From Gnetum montanum (Eukaryota; Streptophyta; Gnetopsida; Gnetales; Gnetaceae): a DNA stretch of 64,000 bases. Below are positions 1 to 11,344 of the stretch, piece by piece. Below the pieces are notes generated by a model. It was given only the letters and a program-made list of their open reading frames with translations, ran no database searches and was not told the origin of the DNA. Made by a program: the position numbers and the translations under genes. The stretch is from NCBI GenBank assembly GCA_015680685.1, contig MNCI01014694.1:1150112-1214111 (forward strand), given 5' to 3'. Within the stretch, counting starts at the first letter, position 1, and every line of letters starts with the position of its first letter.

Positions 1-1796
1 GCCACTACAAGCCTAATGCAAATACAAGAGGCTGTTCGAATCTCACATAGGCATGGTAAAGAGAGCCGACTACCCAGGCTCAATTTAAACAACTTTCCTA
101 CATTTTCAGGTGGCTATGACTTAGATTAGTATCAATATTTACAAGCCTTCTACGATGCCTGCACATGGAACAACATCGATAACGGGTGGCAAAAACTTAA
201 GCTCTTTCCTATGACACTCATTAACCAAGCAAAAGTATGGTATAGATCGTTAAAACCAAATTCGATACGACGCTGGTTAACAATGGTAGAAGTCTTTAAT
301 GAAAAATATCAAACCTACGCAAGAGTGTTAGCCTTGAGGAAACAAATCCAAGGATGGAAACAAGCACAACATGAACCCTTGGACATGGCCTTAGAAAGAT
401 ATTATGCACTGTTAAACAACTATCCAGGCCATGGGTTTTCCAAGGAAAGGCTAATGTACCATATTATTGATGGGCTGCGTAATGAAATAAAAGAGACCTT
501 AGGAGTATATGCCCAAGGTCAGCTATACAAACTACGAATCCATCAATTCCAAGAGCTTATTAAGCAGGTAGCAAAAGAAGAAGGAGAATTGGCTAGATGG
601 GAGAGTGTTGAAAAACATCAACTGGACCAAAATCTCAACTTAACAAAGGTCCATGATCATACAAAGGAGAAATCAACCAATCTCAAGGTGGAAACATCAT
701 CTTTGCCAATACAACAATCGTTAGAAGAAGCTGAGGCAAAGATCAATAAGATGTTGGAATGGATGTATCAAAAGTGTGAAGAATTTATCAACACCATTGG
801 AGATAGAGTTTTGACAACCCAAGAAGCAGGACAAAACATTAGACATTTGGAAAAAAAGAATGAAGGGAATAAGTGCTCAACTACCAATCATACGTATAAA
901 TACAACATATGCCTATACGATCACCCGAAGGGCCAATGCCCAATATTGTTACATCTACATGAGCATTGGGGAAACACGTTACATCCAGAGTTCGTATAGA
1001 GGTACTATGTTCGATCATAGTGGCAACAATCCCAATCATGGGGGAGACCACCCTTAGACTAGAGATACCCTTCATATCATCTGAATCCAAACGCTTATCA
1101 AGTTCAACATCTTGTTTCTCCAACTGGGCCACTGCACTTTATCTCACCACAGTACTATTATCCACAATACTATTAGCCCATACCTCCAACACAACCACCA
1201 CCTTGTGTATCTTATACTTCTCTTAACTTTCAACATTCTCATCCTTTCTCTCCTTCCACAATGCCACCAACTACTCCTAAGGTGTTTTCACCACAACAAC
1301 AACCCACAAACATTACTTATGCTAATACTACCAACAGCAATGAGAGGCCTCCTCAACATCAAAAGCGCCTCTTCTTTAAACATGGCTGTAAGAAGGGACA
1401 ACATAATTCCGAGGCCACTACATCCTCCAACTCAGCACAAGTCCCACACTGTGGTGCACCTTCACCATCGAACCCAATGCCTCATGTAACTTCATCAGGG
1501 TCATCATCAAACACTCCAACAACCATACGACCCAATGAACACAACCATGGGAGGCATCATCCTAATCCTTGTATACTATCTAACGGTCCCAAATATCATA
1601 GTGGGTCAACTCGGTATCTGGAAACTACATCGTATAAATTACCCCACTATGCTTCTTATAATCAAGTGTGTGAACCCCAAGGGGGTAAGTATAGACCAGT
1701 TCCAATACTCCCAACATGCAAGGATCCTCATCTTTTATTTATTAATCCTTGCCATACTCAACTATTTAGTTATGGGGGATACCCCCCATTCTAATA
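1..1796 (+). pseudogene. E1 gag (capsid-like) gene, 5' truncated
   Basis: The long open stretch 211-999 carries a retrotransposon Gag core: WYRSLKP, then GWKQ, EPLDMALERYYALL, YPGHGFS, HIIDGLRNE and GVYAQGQL, and a charged KQVAKEEGEL tail. The same words in the same order occur in element D (27700-28130) and, on the minus strand, in element E (about 48740-49000). Gag packages the element RNA into virus-like particles. The frame also covers bases 1-210 with one TAG near 127. Downstream (1261-1794) is a Pro/Gln/Thr/Ser/His-rich low-complexity tail in a shifted frame, matching the Gag C terminus of D. No CCHC zinc knuckle is visible. Confidence 0.8.
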
Positions 1797-1799
1797 ACA

Positions 1800-3120
1800 A
1801 GCAGGATTAATAAATATTTTTCAAGTTTTTGTTTTTCAATTTTTTATTTTTCAACTTTTTGTTTTATCTTTTTATCTTTTTGTGTTTTTGTCTTTTTACG
1901 TTTTCATAAGTAATCTCATCTATGAATAAAACACTCATGTGGATCATTGGTTGAGGTGTATTTTATGTTATTAAGTCATGAGTGATCAATTATTTGGAAC
2001 ACTGAGCCCATTACACCCACCCATCCATTCTACAAATAAGAGGTTCTTTTCGAGGGTACAGTGATATTCTTAATATTTCTAAAACTTAAAATTAATTTTC
2101 TGTTCATTGTACCCAGAATGAAGAAGGATGGACCAAGAGGGAATGAATAGGGTGTGACATCAAGGGGACTTGTGGATTCTCTTTGGTGACATCTGTGGGA
2201 GTTATCATGCGACCTGGTTGTAGTAAGATCCTTGTAGAACTAACGAAAAATGGGAGTAAGAGTAATCAAAAGGGCACTCAAAATTAATGTTGTTCTAGGG
2301 GGTCCCACTGGAAAGACATGCACCCATGCCTGAAGGTTGGCAGCTTCTCTGGATTTAGTATTCAAAAAAAAAGAGAAAAGAAAAGTGCCATAAAACAAAA
2401 ATCACTCCTCCCTTGAATAAAATGATCGTATGCCTTGTTGTCATGGTACTCTCGTAGTTGTTCATCAAGAGATGAAACAATGCGATGTTACTGATTAGAA
2501 GGATGGACTTGGTCCTAATCTTAGAATGATGGGTTAATGACACCTTAATCATGCTTTACACGCAGGATTCGCTGTGCCCTAGGTCAGTTACCTCATGTCC
2601 CAATCTCTACGATCCCTTTCTATACCTTAACTCATTTCACTGTTCGTGTAATTGTAGCTCATGTCCCATGTCGCATAGAATTTTCATCTCATTCTGGTAA
2701 TATTTACATGTGTGTGTTTTGTGGAGTTAGTGTGGATTACATTTAACCCTTCTAGTGCCCACGGACACTTTAAGTGTGGTTACACAAGGGCATTATAGGT
2801 TGAAACCTACTTTGGGGAGGATCCATATGTGTAATCTTTTGTAATCTTCACTTAGGACATAACTCACACACACAATTTCTTATCCTCAGCTTAATTTTTC
2901 AATTGATTTTCTTTTCCTATTATTATCCCTCTAAATTTCAACGTTCCAATGTACCATTACATACCCTTTTTCTTACCACCCAAGGTTTTATTGAGAAAAT
3001 CCACACCATTATCATTAATGGTGCCTTTTGAATTAATGAAATTGCCCTAGAACATCTTGATCATAATCAATGTCCTCACTTTCCAAAGTTAATTTCAAGA
3101 AAATCATTTTAAAAATTGGT
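1800..3120 (+). other. E1 post-pol noncoding spacer
   Basis: This T-rich stretch has no credible gene. It aligns in order with the spacers of C and D: poly-T tract (1805-1900), a block near 2010-2060 matching D near 33220, GGGTGTGACATCAAGGGGA at 2150-2168, and a GGGGAGGATCCATATGTG block at 2814-2831. Short ORFs such as minus-strand 2355-2552 have no relatives in the window and look like chance. Confidence 0.6.
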
Positions 3121-3149
3121 ATTTTCATGGTGTCTCACATCACCAGGGA

Positions 3150-3260
3150 CGAGATATCGCATACACGATGTATCGTACGCGATATCGTGTCCCCGCTGCC
3201 TATAAATAGAACACCCCCTGCAACATTTAGCATCATTTTGCCATTCACACGGGGGGAGTT
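3150..3260 (+). promoter_or_regulatory. E1 internal promoter-like block upstream of ORF3
   Basis: GATATCG words occur at 3153-3159 and 3181-3187 with TATCGTACG between them, followed by TATAAATA at 3201-3208 and a GGGGGGAG run at 3251-3258. The E1 3' LTR has the same arrangement upstream of its own TATA (6730-6798). The position just ahead of ORF3 suggests a second transcription start for that gene; this is inferred, with no transcript data. Confidence 0.5.
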
Positions 3261-3663
3261 TTTGAAATTTTTCTTTGTGACGTGCGATTGAGTGACCCTT
3301 GCTTTTCTCCTCATATCTTGCTCGCTGGTACTCTGATTTTAATTCCGTTTGAACCTGCTTGAACCCAGAGTGTTCGGCTTAGTTGTGGGGAAGAGAAACT
3401 TGCCAAAAAGTGCCTAAATTTTTTGAAATCTATCATCGCCCAAAGGACATCATCTAGGGTAATTAACTCCAACATTTAAAAAAATTGTGCCTAAAAATCA
3501 TTTAACCCTTAGGTATACCAGAAAATTAAAATTGAAAAAACCACCTAAGTTATAGGACCCATTATTACAAAATTTCAGGCACGATCACATGTTATAATAT
3601 AAGATATTTAATAAAGACAAGTAGTAAGGTATAACCTAACTTTAAAAACACCCTTACTAACGC

Positions 3664-6561
3664 TTGGCCCATGTGATTGCAGAATGGCCCCGAAATGTGC
3701 ACAACAGGAGGGTCCTGATCAAGGTGGAAAGAAATGATCTTGGAGAGGTGGAAGACAAGGTCCTACCAAACAACATGCAGAACAAGAGGAGTAATCATTT
3801 AGCATCCATCAAGACGAACTTCCTACTGGATGGTCCGGGCAGGCAGAAGGAGGAGGTGCTATAGCGCTTGAACTAGGACAACAACTCACATTGCTCCAAG
3901 AGTGTGTTCAGGCTATCCATGAGAAGTTTACATTCTCTGCAGTGATTGTGGAGTTAAACCTCGAATCTTTTGCAGAGTTCACTTTTGAGGCTGTTAGTGA
4001 CCACCTCAAAGGGNCACATTCTCTGCAGTGATTGTGGAGTTAAACCTCGAATCTTTTGCAGAGTTCACTTTTGAGGCTGTTAGTGACCACCTCAAAGGGT
4101 CTCCCTTATGGCCTATCCTCTCTGAAAGTGGTGCATGGTACCTAGGAGAGACGTACCAATTTTGGCACAATAGGGAGTAAGGCACCACTATTAATATTTG
4201 TGGTGTAATAGTTGACTTCTCTATGTAGGCTATTTCAGAAGTGTTAAACCTTCCAAATACAGGGCCCCAGGTTGCTCGGTTATCCACCCATTCAGACCCT
4301 GATGTGCGAAAGTAGTGGTTGGAGAAGGCTTATGGCAGAGACAAAGCATTTGGTAAATTGATGATAGAAGAGAGGGTTTACTTTAAACTTGGAACATATC
4401 ACCTCTTCCCCACAAAAGGCTTGAAAAGAATATCCATGTATGTGGCTAGAGGATGTGCAGTGTTGGTGGGAAAGGTTAACGCTAACCTGCCCCATCTATA
4501 TTTGACAGAGATCTTGAGGCAGTTCGAAGAATGGAAGATAGGGAAGATGGCACTGCCTTTCCCTTGTCTTATCAGAAAACTATGCCAACATGCTGGTATT
4601 TGGGGATACACTAATGATGTCGTCTGAAAAGCCCAAACTGCTTCATATGCTGAATTGCTAAAGGCGTATACTCCAAGAAAAAGCACTGGCAAAGAGCTGA
4701 GAGTAGAAGAAGAAGAAGAAGAACAGATGACTAGACCACCTGCAACTCAACTTGCAAGACCTAGCCAACCTCTAGTCATGGGTCCCATCCAACAACAGGA
4801 AGCAGAGCCTAGCATTGGCCAGGATCAACTACCACCACCGCAAGACTACAGACCGTCAATGAGCCATTTTAGGGCCATCGCTAAGACATTCAGCTAGGGA
4901 AGTCATGATGATGAAAACCTCTTCTATGTCATTGATGATGTCATATAGCCTATAGTTTCATTAGATCGCACAAGGGATGAAGTATCCATTCAAACAAGAG
5001 GAGGGGAAAGTAGATGATCACAACAGAGCTCAGGAAACACGACATCTTTCCAAATGCAGTTAGAGACTGGTGAAGGGGCCATAGTGGTGGTCATGCAACA
5101 CTAGAATGCTGCAGGAGCTGTAGAAGTGGTCGCTGATCACATCAAAGAATCCTTCAACATACCTGTTGTGCCACTGGTAGATCTCTCAGGAGCATGCGAT
5201 GCTCAAACTCTAGCTGGAACCTCAATGACTCCTGCAGAACATGAGGATGCACTTGATCGATTGCTTCAAACAGGGCAAGTAATGATGTCCCTGTTTGACA
5301 TCCCTCAGAATATCATAGCAATACAGTCAGACCTCATTTTCACCAAGGGGAAACTGGTCTTATCCGAAGTGAGGGTCGAGCATGCTAAAGCTGAAGTGCA
5401 GAAACTACAAGAGTAGCTTATGGCCTTACAAGTAGCATAGTGGGATCCTTTGCAATTTGTTTCCGTAGACCAGTTAGAAAATTTTAGAACTGAGAAACTA
5501 ACAAAGCTAATCGCAGAGAATAAAAGGATGACCAATGAAAAAGAGAAGGCTTTTTGGAATGCCTCCATAGCAGAAGTGCAAACCCATGTGCATCTTAAGG
5601 CACTCAAGGCCTTAGAAGAAGAAAACAAGCAGTTGGTTGCTGACAATCTTTGGTTGACAACTATAGAGAAACAAAAGAACATTCTCGATGAACACTTTCA
5701 TCAATTACGAGAACAATTCATCTGGGTCAACCATGACGTAAGCCATTTAGGCAGAGAAAATCGAACCCTCTCGATGGAGGAGGTATGCGCTATTTGTCAA
5801 AAGTCAGCAATTGAGATAAGTACATGGTAGAATGAGGCTAAACAACATGAGAAGCTGAAGGAGCATTTTAGTGATTAGGTGGGGATGTATAAACAGATCC
5901 TTGAAAAGGAAATCCATATGGTAAAGGCCCAAATCAACACTATCAGTGCTCAACACATTAATTGGGGGGCTATATTGGACACCTACGCCTTTGTCCACCA
6001 AGCGGAAGTTAAGAACTGGGACCTGCAGATTTAGGACTTGACAAAGTACATGGAGTTGGCAAACCTCAGATATGCCAACCTTGCCATGTTAACAACATGG
6101 CACCCAAGAATAGAGCTCGAGCAATAAGTAGCTTCCACCCACATCAAATATGAAGCAGAATTTGTAGAACACAAGAAGTTGTTGGAAAAATTGGATGTTG
6201 TAAATTCTAAACTTGAGGTGGTAAAAGCCAACTACCAAGGACAGAAATATGTCGCAACCGACTTGGCTTGACAGCTAACAGATCTTCATGAATACAAGGA
6301 CAAAGCCAAAGCCTATGAGGAGGAACGATGGGTGTTCGCGACTTGGTATGTCAAGGCCAACCAAATGTTTCCGCAACTACCCTGTCCATGGGAAGTGCCG
6401 ACTCTGTCAAACATTGGAACACTAGCATGGATGGCACAAGACCCTTGGACTGAAGAGGAGAAGTTCTAGGCCATACTTCAATGCCATCAAGCTTCAAAGC
6501 CTAGAGTACATGACAAAAGGAAAGTGCCAATGGAGGAGCCACCGCCACTAGGAACTACATG
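3664..6561 (+). pseudogene. E1 ORF3: plant-transposon domain plus coiled coil
   Basis: One reading frame runs from about 4100 to the TGA near 6561, broken only by stop substitutions; the start upstream of 3900 is uncertain and frame-shifted. The N-terminal part (about 3890-4620) contains SGAWYLGETYQFW, a VLNLP motif and LPFPCLIRKLCQHAGI, the pattern I recall for the domain Pfam calls putative plant transposon protein. A Pro/Gln linker (4700-4900) follows, then a long helical region with LFDIPQNIIAIQSDLI, heptad-like stretches (5450-5760), SMEEVCAICQKS (about 5771), YMELANLRYANLAMLT (about 6048) and LPCPWEVPTLSNIG (about 6370). No membrane segment is evident. C and D carry relatives in the same place. 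Function unknown; an env-like or accessory role is inference. Confidence 0.7.
3930..4099 (+). repeat. 84-bp exact duplication around a single N
   Basis: Bases 3930-4013 and 4016-4099 are identical and are separated only by N and C at 4014-4015. The related elements C and D have this ORF3 segment once. It is most likely two overlapping contig ends joined by a token gap, not a biological duplication. Confidence 0.85.
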
Positions 6562-6714
6562 AGTTCCAAATTTTTGTAGTTGTAGTTTATTCTGTGTGTT
6601 GTGTCTCTATTTTTTTTTCTTCCCACACTATAGTAGCATCCCATTTTTCCATCCAATAATCCCATACCTATCCATTGTGTAATCACTGTAACTTGAGGAT
6701 GAGTTTTTATTTAG

Positions 6715-6725
6715 TTGTAGGGGTA
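6715..6725 (+). promoter_or_regulatory. E1 polypurine tract
   Basis: TTGTAGGGGTA directly precedes the 3' LTR start TGATGAG. In LTR elements this tract primes plus-strand DNA. The same site reads TTGTGGGGGTA in C and TCGTGGAGGTA in D. Confidence 0.7.
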
Positions 6726-7525
6726 TGATGAGTCGCAATATCGCATGGGATGCGATATCGCGTACATGATATTGCATCCGCTACAATGTCTATAAATAAG
6801 AGGCAGCTTTCCCAATTTTAGGCATCTAGTATTAGAGTTAGATTGTAGCTAGACTCTGGCAGTTTTGTCCCTCCAGAGTTAGATTATTTTCCAGTGTCTG
6901 CCCATAGTATGGTGAATGTAATTGTACGACATCCTTTATTCGAGTTTGACGTACTTGGACATGCACATGACCGACAATGAAGATCGAGATTACTTCATCA
7001 TTATAGCATTCACTTTGTTTATTTATTTATTTAATTTTTATTTACTTCTTTCCTAATTAGTTCCTCTCACCCTTAAACTCCTAGTAACCGAGGAATGAGT
7101 ACGACTTGATTACGAGCATTAAAGTGTGACTACTTGGTAACCCAGTGGCGTACCTAGGATCTGTGCTTGGTAATCTCAGTGGTATTCATGCACAAAGTCC
7201 AAGATGTGTAGGGATAATAAAGGAACAGATGCTTATCGCACTTAGGCTAGATTAGATTCTCTTACCTTTTCCTCCTAGATTAGTTAATTACTACTTTCCA
7301 TTGTCTTTAGGAGTAGCATTAGATTAGGAACATATCATACAACTCACTCTGGACTAAACCATATGTGACAAAGCTAATACTAGTCCAGGTGGGAAGACAA
7401 TGAACTGCGACCTAAGGTTAACGATCTAGGTGCCACAACTAGTTCATCTGCGGAGTTCGACTGAATCGCATGTGAAAATGCTCATATTCGTATGGTTGAG
7501 TGTAGAGGTATCTCGCCACTCATCA
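6726..7525 (+). repeat. E1 3' LTR (800 bp)
   Basis: It starts TGATGAG, ends ACTCATCA, and carries TATAAATA at 6791-6798. U3 contains palindromic GATATCG/GCGATATCGCG words at about 6735-6775. The R/U5 part shares long stretches with the solo LTR at 54574-55495 (for example GTTTGACGTACTTGGACATG), so both belong to one LTR subfamily. Confidence 0.85.
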
Positions 7526-9215
7526 CCTTGGAAGCTGTGTTTATGCAATTGGACAATAAAAAACATCCATATTATATCCACTGCACAAGCCAAAGCATTG
7601 TGGGTGCACAGTTGAATTACACCATAATGGAGAAAGAATTAATGGCAGTGGTGTATGCTCTGAAAAGGTGTAGGCACTATGTTCTTGGCTATAAGGTGTT
7701 TGTGCACATAGATCATAATATCCTTTGATTCCTAATGAACAAGTCAATAATAAGCCCCTGTATCATATGATGGCTCATGATATTGTAGCAATTCAATCTC
7801 ACAATGGTAGATCAAAAAGGGATAGAGAATGTGATCATTGACCATCTCTCTCAGTTAAGATAGGATAATAAAAAGGAGGAGAGTTTACTTTCTGATCTAT
7901 TTCTAGATGAACTCCTCTTTACAAGAGCAATACATGATCAAGTGCCTCCTAAACCAAAATGGTATGATGGCATCCTCAGTTACCTTCTCACTCAAGAGAT
8001 GCTAGAAGATTTGGACTTTAGGAGGAAACAACAATTTATTCATCAGGCAGAGTACTTTATGAAAATCAATGAACACCTTTATAGGATGTGTTCCAATGGC
8101 CTAGTTCATTGGTGTGTCCTTGATGTGGATCAATTGCATGTTCTCTAAGATGTTCACAAAAGCCCTTGCAGAGGCCACTATGCTGGAAGACGCATGACCA
8201 TAAAAATCCTGATGGTAGAATACTATTGGCCTATAATCTTTAGGGATGTCCATCAATTTGTTTGATCTTGTGAATGATGTCAACGAGATGGTGGGATGAT
8301 CATATGAATGGAGGATCCTCAACAATGGATTCAACCACTAGAGCCCTTTGACATATGGAGCATTATCTTCATGGGTTCCATCACATCCATGTCCAATGGA
8401 AAGGCATATATCATCATAGCAATCAACTACTACACCAAATGGGTAGAACTAGCAACTGTCTCTGATTGTACATCATCCACGACTACTAGATTTGTATAAA
8501 AAAATGTTGTAAATAGGTTTGGGGTGCCACATGCACTAATTTTTGACAATGGAACTCATTTTATAGGTGCCACCTTTCAAAAACTTATCAATGCTTGGGG
8601 TTGAACATAAATTAACAACACCCTATCATTCCCAAGCCAACGGTTAAGCAGAGTTAGCTAACATGGAGATGACAAAGATCCTAATAAGAACCATAAGCAA
8701 ATATAGAAGAGATTAGAGTACAAAACTCAACAATGCCCTTTAGGCCTACTGCTCAACATGAAAACTCCCTACTGGCTACTCTCCCTATGAGCTGGTGGAC
8801 AAAAAACTTCCAACACTTCTAGTTCAATCCAAGATTCATACACTCTCAATAGCCTATGACTTGGACCTTGACCTAAGTCTAGCATAAAAGGAAAGATTGA
8901 TCAACTTGAATGTGCTAGATGAAAACTAATAAATAATGACATGACCTAAGAATAAATTGCATAAGGCATACAATAAATAATGACATGACCTAAGAATATA
9001 GAAAGAAAAATTTTAACTAGGAGATAAGGTTCTTTATTAGAACCCCACACACGTACCACAAAAAACAAAATTCCAAATGTTGTGGAAGGGACCTTATATA
9101 ATTGATGAAACCTTTTCTTTTGGGGTCATGATCATTTACAAACCTAAGAGTTGAGACAAAGGCAGTTGGTTAACATCCCATAAGTGAAGCTTTTTCATAA
9201 GCCTAAGCAAGCCAA
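7526..9215 (+). pseudogene. C pol remnant: RNase H and integrase
   Basis: RNase H words are visible at 7545-7735 (HPYYIHCTSQSIVGAQLNY, EKELMAVVYAL, YVLGYKVF), then an inter-domain region (7940-8148). Integrase shows HYAGRRM, a damaged zinc-finger region, PQQWIQPLEPFDIW, AYIIIAINYYTKWVE (8330-8499), NRFGVPHALIFDNGTHF (8510-8560), and a frame-shifted remainder to about 9215, where a plausible C-terminal basic region ends. The second catalytic Asp is present in FDNGTHF; the first (normally in a DFM-like motif) reads IIFM, so the enzyme would be dead. Several stops and at least one frameshift near 8590 confirm a pseudogene. Confidence 0.8.
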
Positions 9216-10800
9216 TGCAACTACTACCTCAATGGATGGACAACCATGCTTAATTTTTTGGATCTTCTCCTTCCAACTCAGTTGTGTGGGAGATATGCTA
9301 ATTATTCATATGGCTTCTCATTTTTTCTATTTTTTGTTTTTCATGTTTTTTATTTTGCAAAGTTATTTATTTTACATCTTTTTGATTTTAAAAACTTCCT
9401 ATTTTACACCTTCATTAGTACATTTGAATCTTTTTTGGACATTTTACAATTTCTTATATATTTTTACTTTGTTTTGTTTAAGTGTGATTTTCAATTTTTT
9501 GCTAATAAACGTGCTTTGTGCGAATAGGACATAGTGGTGTTGTAGCTGTTACTAATGGTGGTTTGTGTTTTATGTTTTATTTGCTAATGTCTGGTTTCTA
9601 TTTTTGAATTTTTATATCAATGGCTAAGTCATGGTTTCTTTTTCATGGAACAACCAGTGAATCCATGGCATCCAACCATCTACAAACTCTATGGTTTTCC
9701 TCATTTTGGAAGTTTGAGGTCCCTTTCATTAAATAAACTTTTAATAAATTTGTGACCTTTGTAGTTTCCAGAATTAAAAAAGATTCAAAGGTTTGCATAG
9801 GGTGTGACTTCAAGGGGACTTAATACTCTTTGTACTCTTCTACTTACTTGGGTGCTTAAGTTTTTTCATGGACTTCTTACCATTCTGTTTCAACAAATAA
9901 TAGGAAGTTAAATAAAGTATTTGCATGGTGTGGTTCCCATCTAAAAAGAAAAAAAAAGAAACAAAACAAAACAAATAAATAGAAAAAAACAAAAACATGA
10001 TGGGAATTCAAAGTGCACCCCTTAAAAAAATTAATGGGTTACAAGCACTTGTTATGGGACTAGAAAGACATGTTACCCATGGTTGAAGGTACCCTCTAAC
10101 TAAGGCCCTCTCTCACTTCCTACTTCTCTTTCCTTCTCTTTATGGAATAGTGGTTGTCGTATGGAAGCACTCTTGTATCTCTAGAGGATGGATCAATCTT
10201 GGAGTATCAATGTGAAGTCATTAAAAGAGGTTGGTTTTGGTCTGGACTAAGGATGGATCTTCTTAGGTCATTTTAAACATAAACTTCATCAGAGACTTCT
10301 TATGATCTTAGTTTGGAATTCCATTTCACCTTCTCCATCATCCATTTATGCTAACCATAACTCACCTCATTGCCTATGTTAACGTTCTTGATTTTATGTC
10401 TTGGTATGATGTATTTGAATTCTTGGGTAGAATCTTCTGAGTTTGGTCCTTAACTTCCATTGACCATTAATCACCTATGGGGTCCATGAACTCCTTAGGT
10501 TAAGGTTATGCAAGGGAAAAAAGGGCATGTGCCTGCTATGGGGAGGACCCACTTGCATATCTCTTGGTTGGGTTTATTAAGTACCTTATCCTTAGACATT
10601 CTTACAATCAGAATCTTTCCTCCATCCATCTTCTACATCAAACCATGTGCTCATTTATAAATTTTATTCATTAAACATATTCTCCATCAAATTTTTTAAT
10701 TTTTGATCCTTCAAAGACCCTCTTCAATGATTTCATCACATTATTAGCTTTTCTGGGATTCCATGGACCCCAAATTCATTAAAAAATTTCTTATATTTTT
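9216..10800 (+). other. C post-integrase spacer
   Basis: T-rich noncoding DNA matches the E1, D and E spacers. Landmarks are a poly-T tract (9300-9500), GGGTGTGACTTCAAGGGGA (9800-9818), an A-rich run (9948-9990), an AATTCAAAGTGCACCCCTT block (about 10005-10023) and GGGGAGGACCCACTTGCATA (10540-10559). The open stretches 9184-9534 are phenylalanine-rich translations of poly-T and are not credible genes. Confidence 0.6.
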
Positions 10801-10819
10801 TGAGATATTCAAATTTTGG

Positions 10820-10970
10820 CCTATGGGCCCCATATATGGGGACTTGTTGATGGAGCAGACCTATATATGAGGCCCTGTATATAGGGCCTTGTTGATGTAG
10901 GAAAAAATAGTATATATATACGTGACCCCACTTTGAAATTTTTACATTTTCTCATAAACACCAAGGGAGT
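10820..10970 (+). promoter_or_regulatory. C internal promoter-like block upstream of ORF3
   Basis: Palindromic GGGCCCCATATATGGGG (10826-10842), GGCCCTGTATATAGGGCC (10871-10888) and two GTTGATG words precede TATATATATACG (10910-10921). AAGGGAGTTTTTCAAATTTT follows near 10963. C's own LTR U3 (14500-14600) is built from the same words, GGGCCC, GGGGCCCCAT and GTTGATG. A second promoter driving ORF3 is inferred. Confidence 0.45.
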
Positions 10971-11344
10971 TTTTCAAATTTTTAGAGCCTAGAACCTTCC
11001 AAAGCCCATAACTTCCTAACTATTTATCCAAATTATTTCATTCTTTGACCTTGCAGCTATCAAAGGTAAGCTCTTCATCATGGGGGCCACAAATGTGCCA
11101 TTTTTGATAGAACATTGTTCATCATTTTTCTAACTCTCATGAAGGTTTCAATAAAAAATCAACTATTAAACACTAAATTACAAAAGTTAAACCTTTCCAA
11201 CAAGCTCTAGTGATATCTACAATAAATAATTAATAAAATAATCAATCTCCCATGGTCCAACCTTAGCTAAAGTGTAACTAACTAATGAGAGAAGATATTT
11301 AAAATCTTAAAGTTATGCATTATATCTACCAATCCATGGATGTG

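Larger units (their letters stand above)
1..7525 (+). mobile_element. E1: Ty3-gypsy element lacking pol, 5' end outside window
   Basis: The window opens inside the gag gene of an Athila/Tat-like Ty3-gypsy retrotransposon. Order: gag (1-1796), noncoding spacer, internal promoter-like block (3150-3260), ORF3 (about 3664-6561), polypurine tract, 3' LTR (6726-7525). Protease, RT, RNase H and integrase are absent: the gag tail near 1760-1800 runs straight into T-rich spacer that lies downstream of integrase in element D. The base run at 7526-7530 is CCTTG, the likely 3' target duplication; the 5' copy is beyond the window. The sequence after 7530 resumes as RNase H of element C, so E1 sits inside C. 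Confidence 0.8.

Noticed and set aside
3664-3864. A separate small gene upstream of ORF3
   Set aside because: It lies where ORF3 leaders sit in C and D and is frame-shifted relative to ORF3, so it is more likely part of the decayed N terminus.
9184-9534. Long Phe/Leu-rich open frames on the plus strand
   Set aside because: They translate a poly-T spacer tract shared by all four elements and are not conserved as protein.
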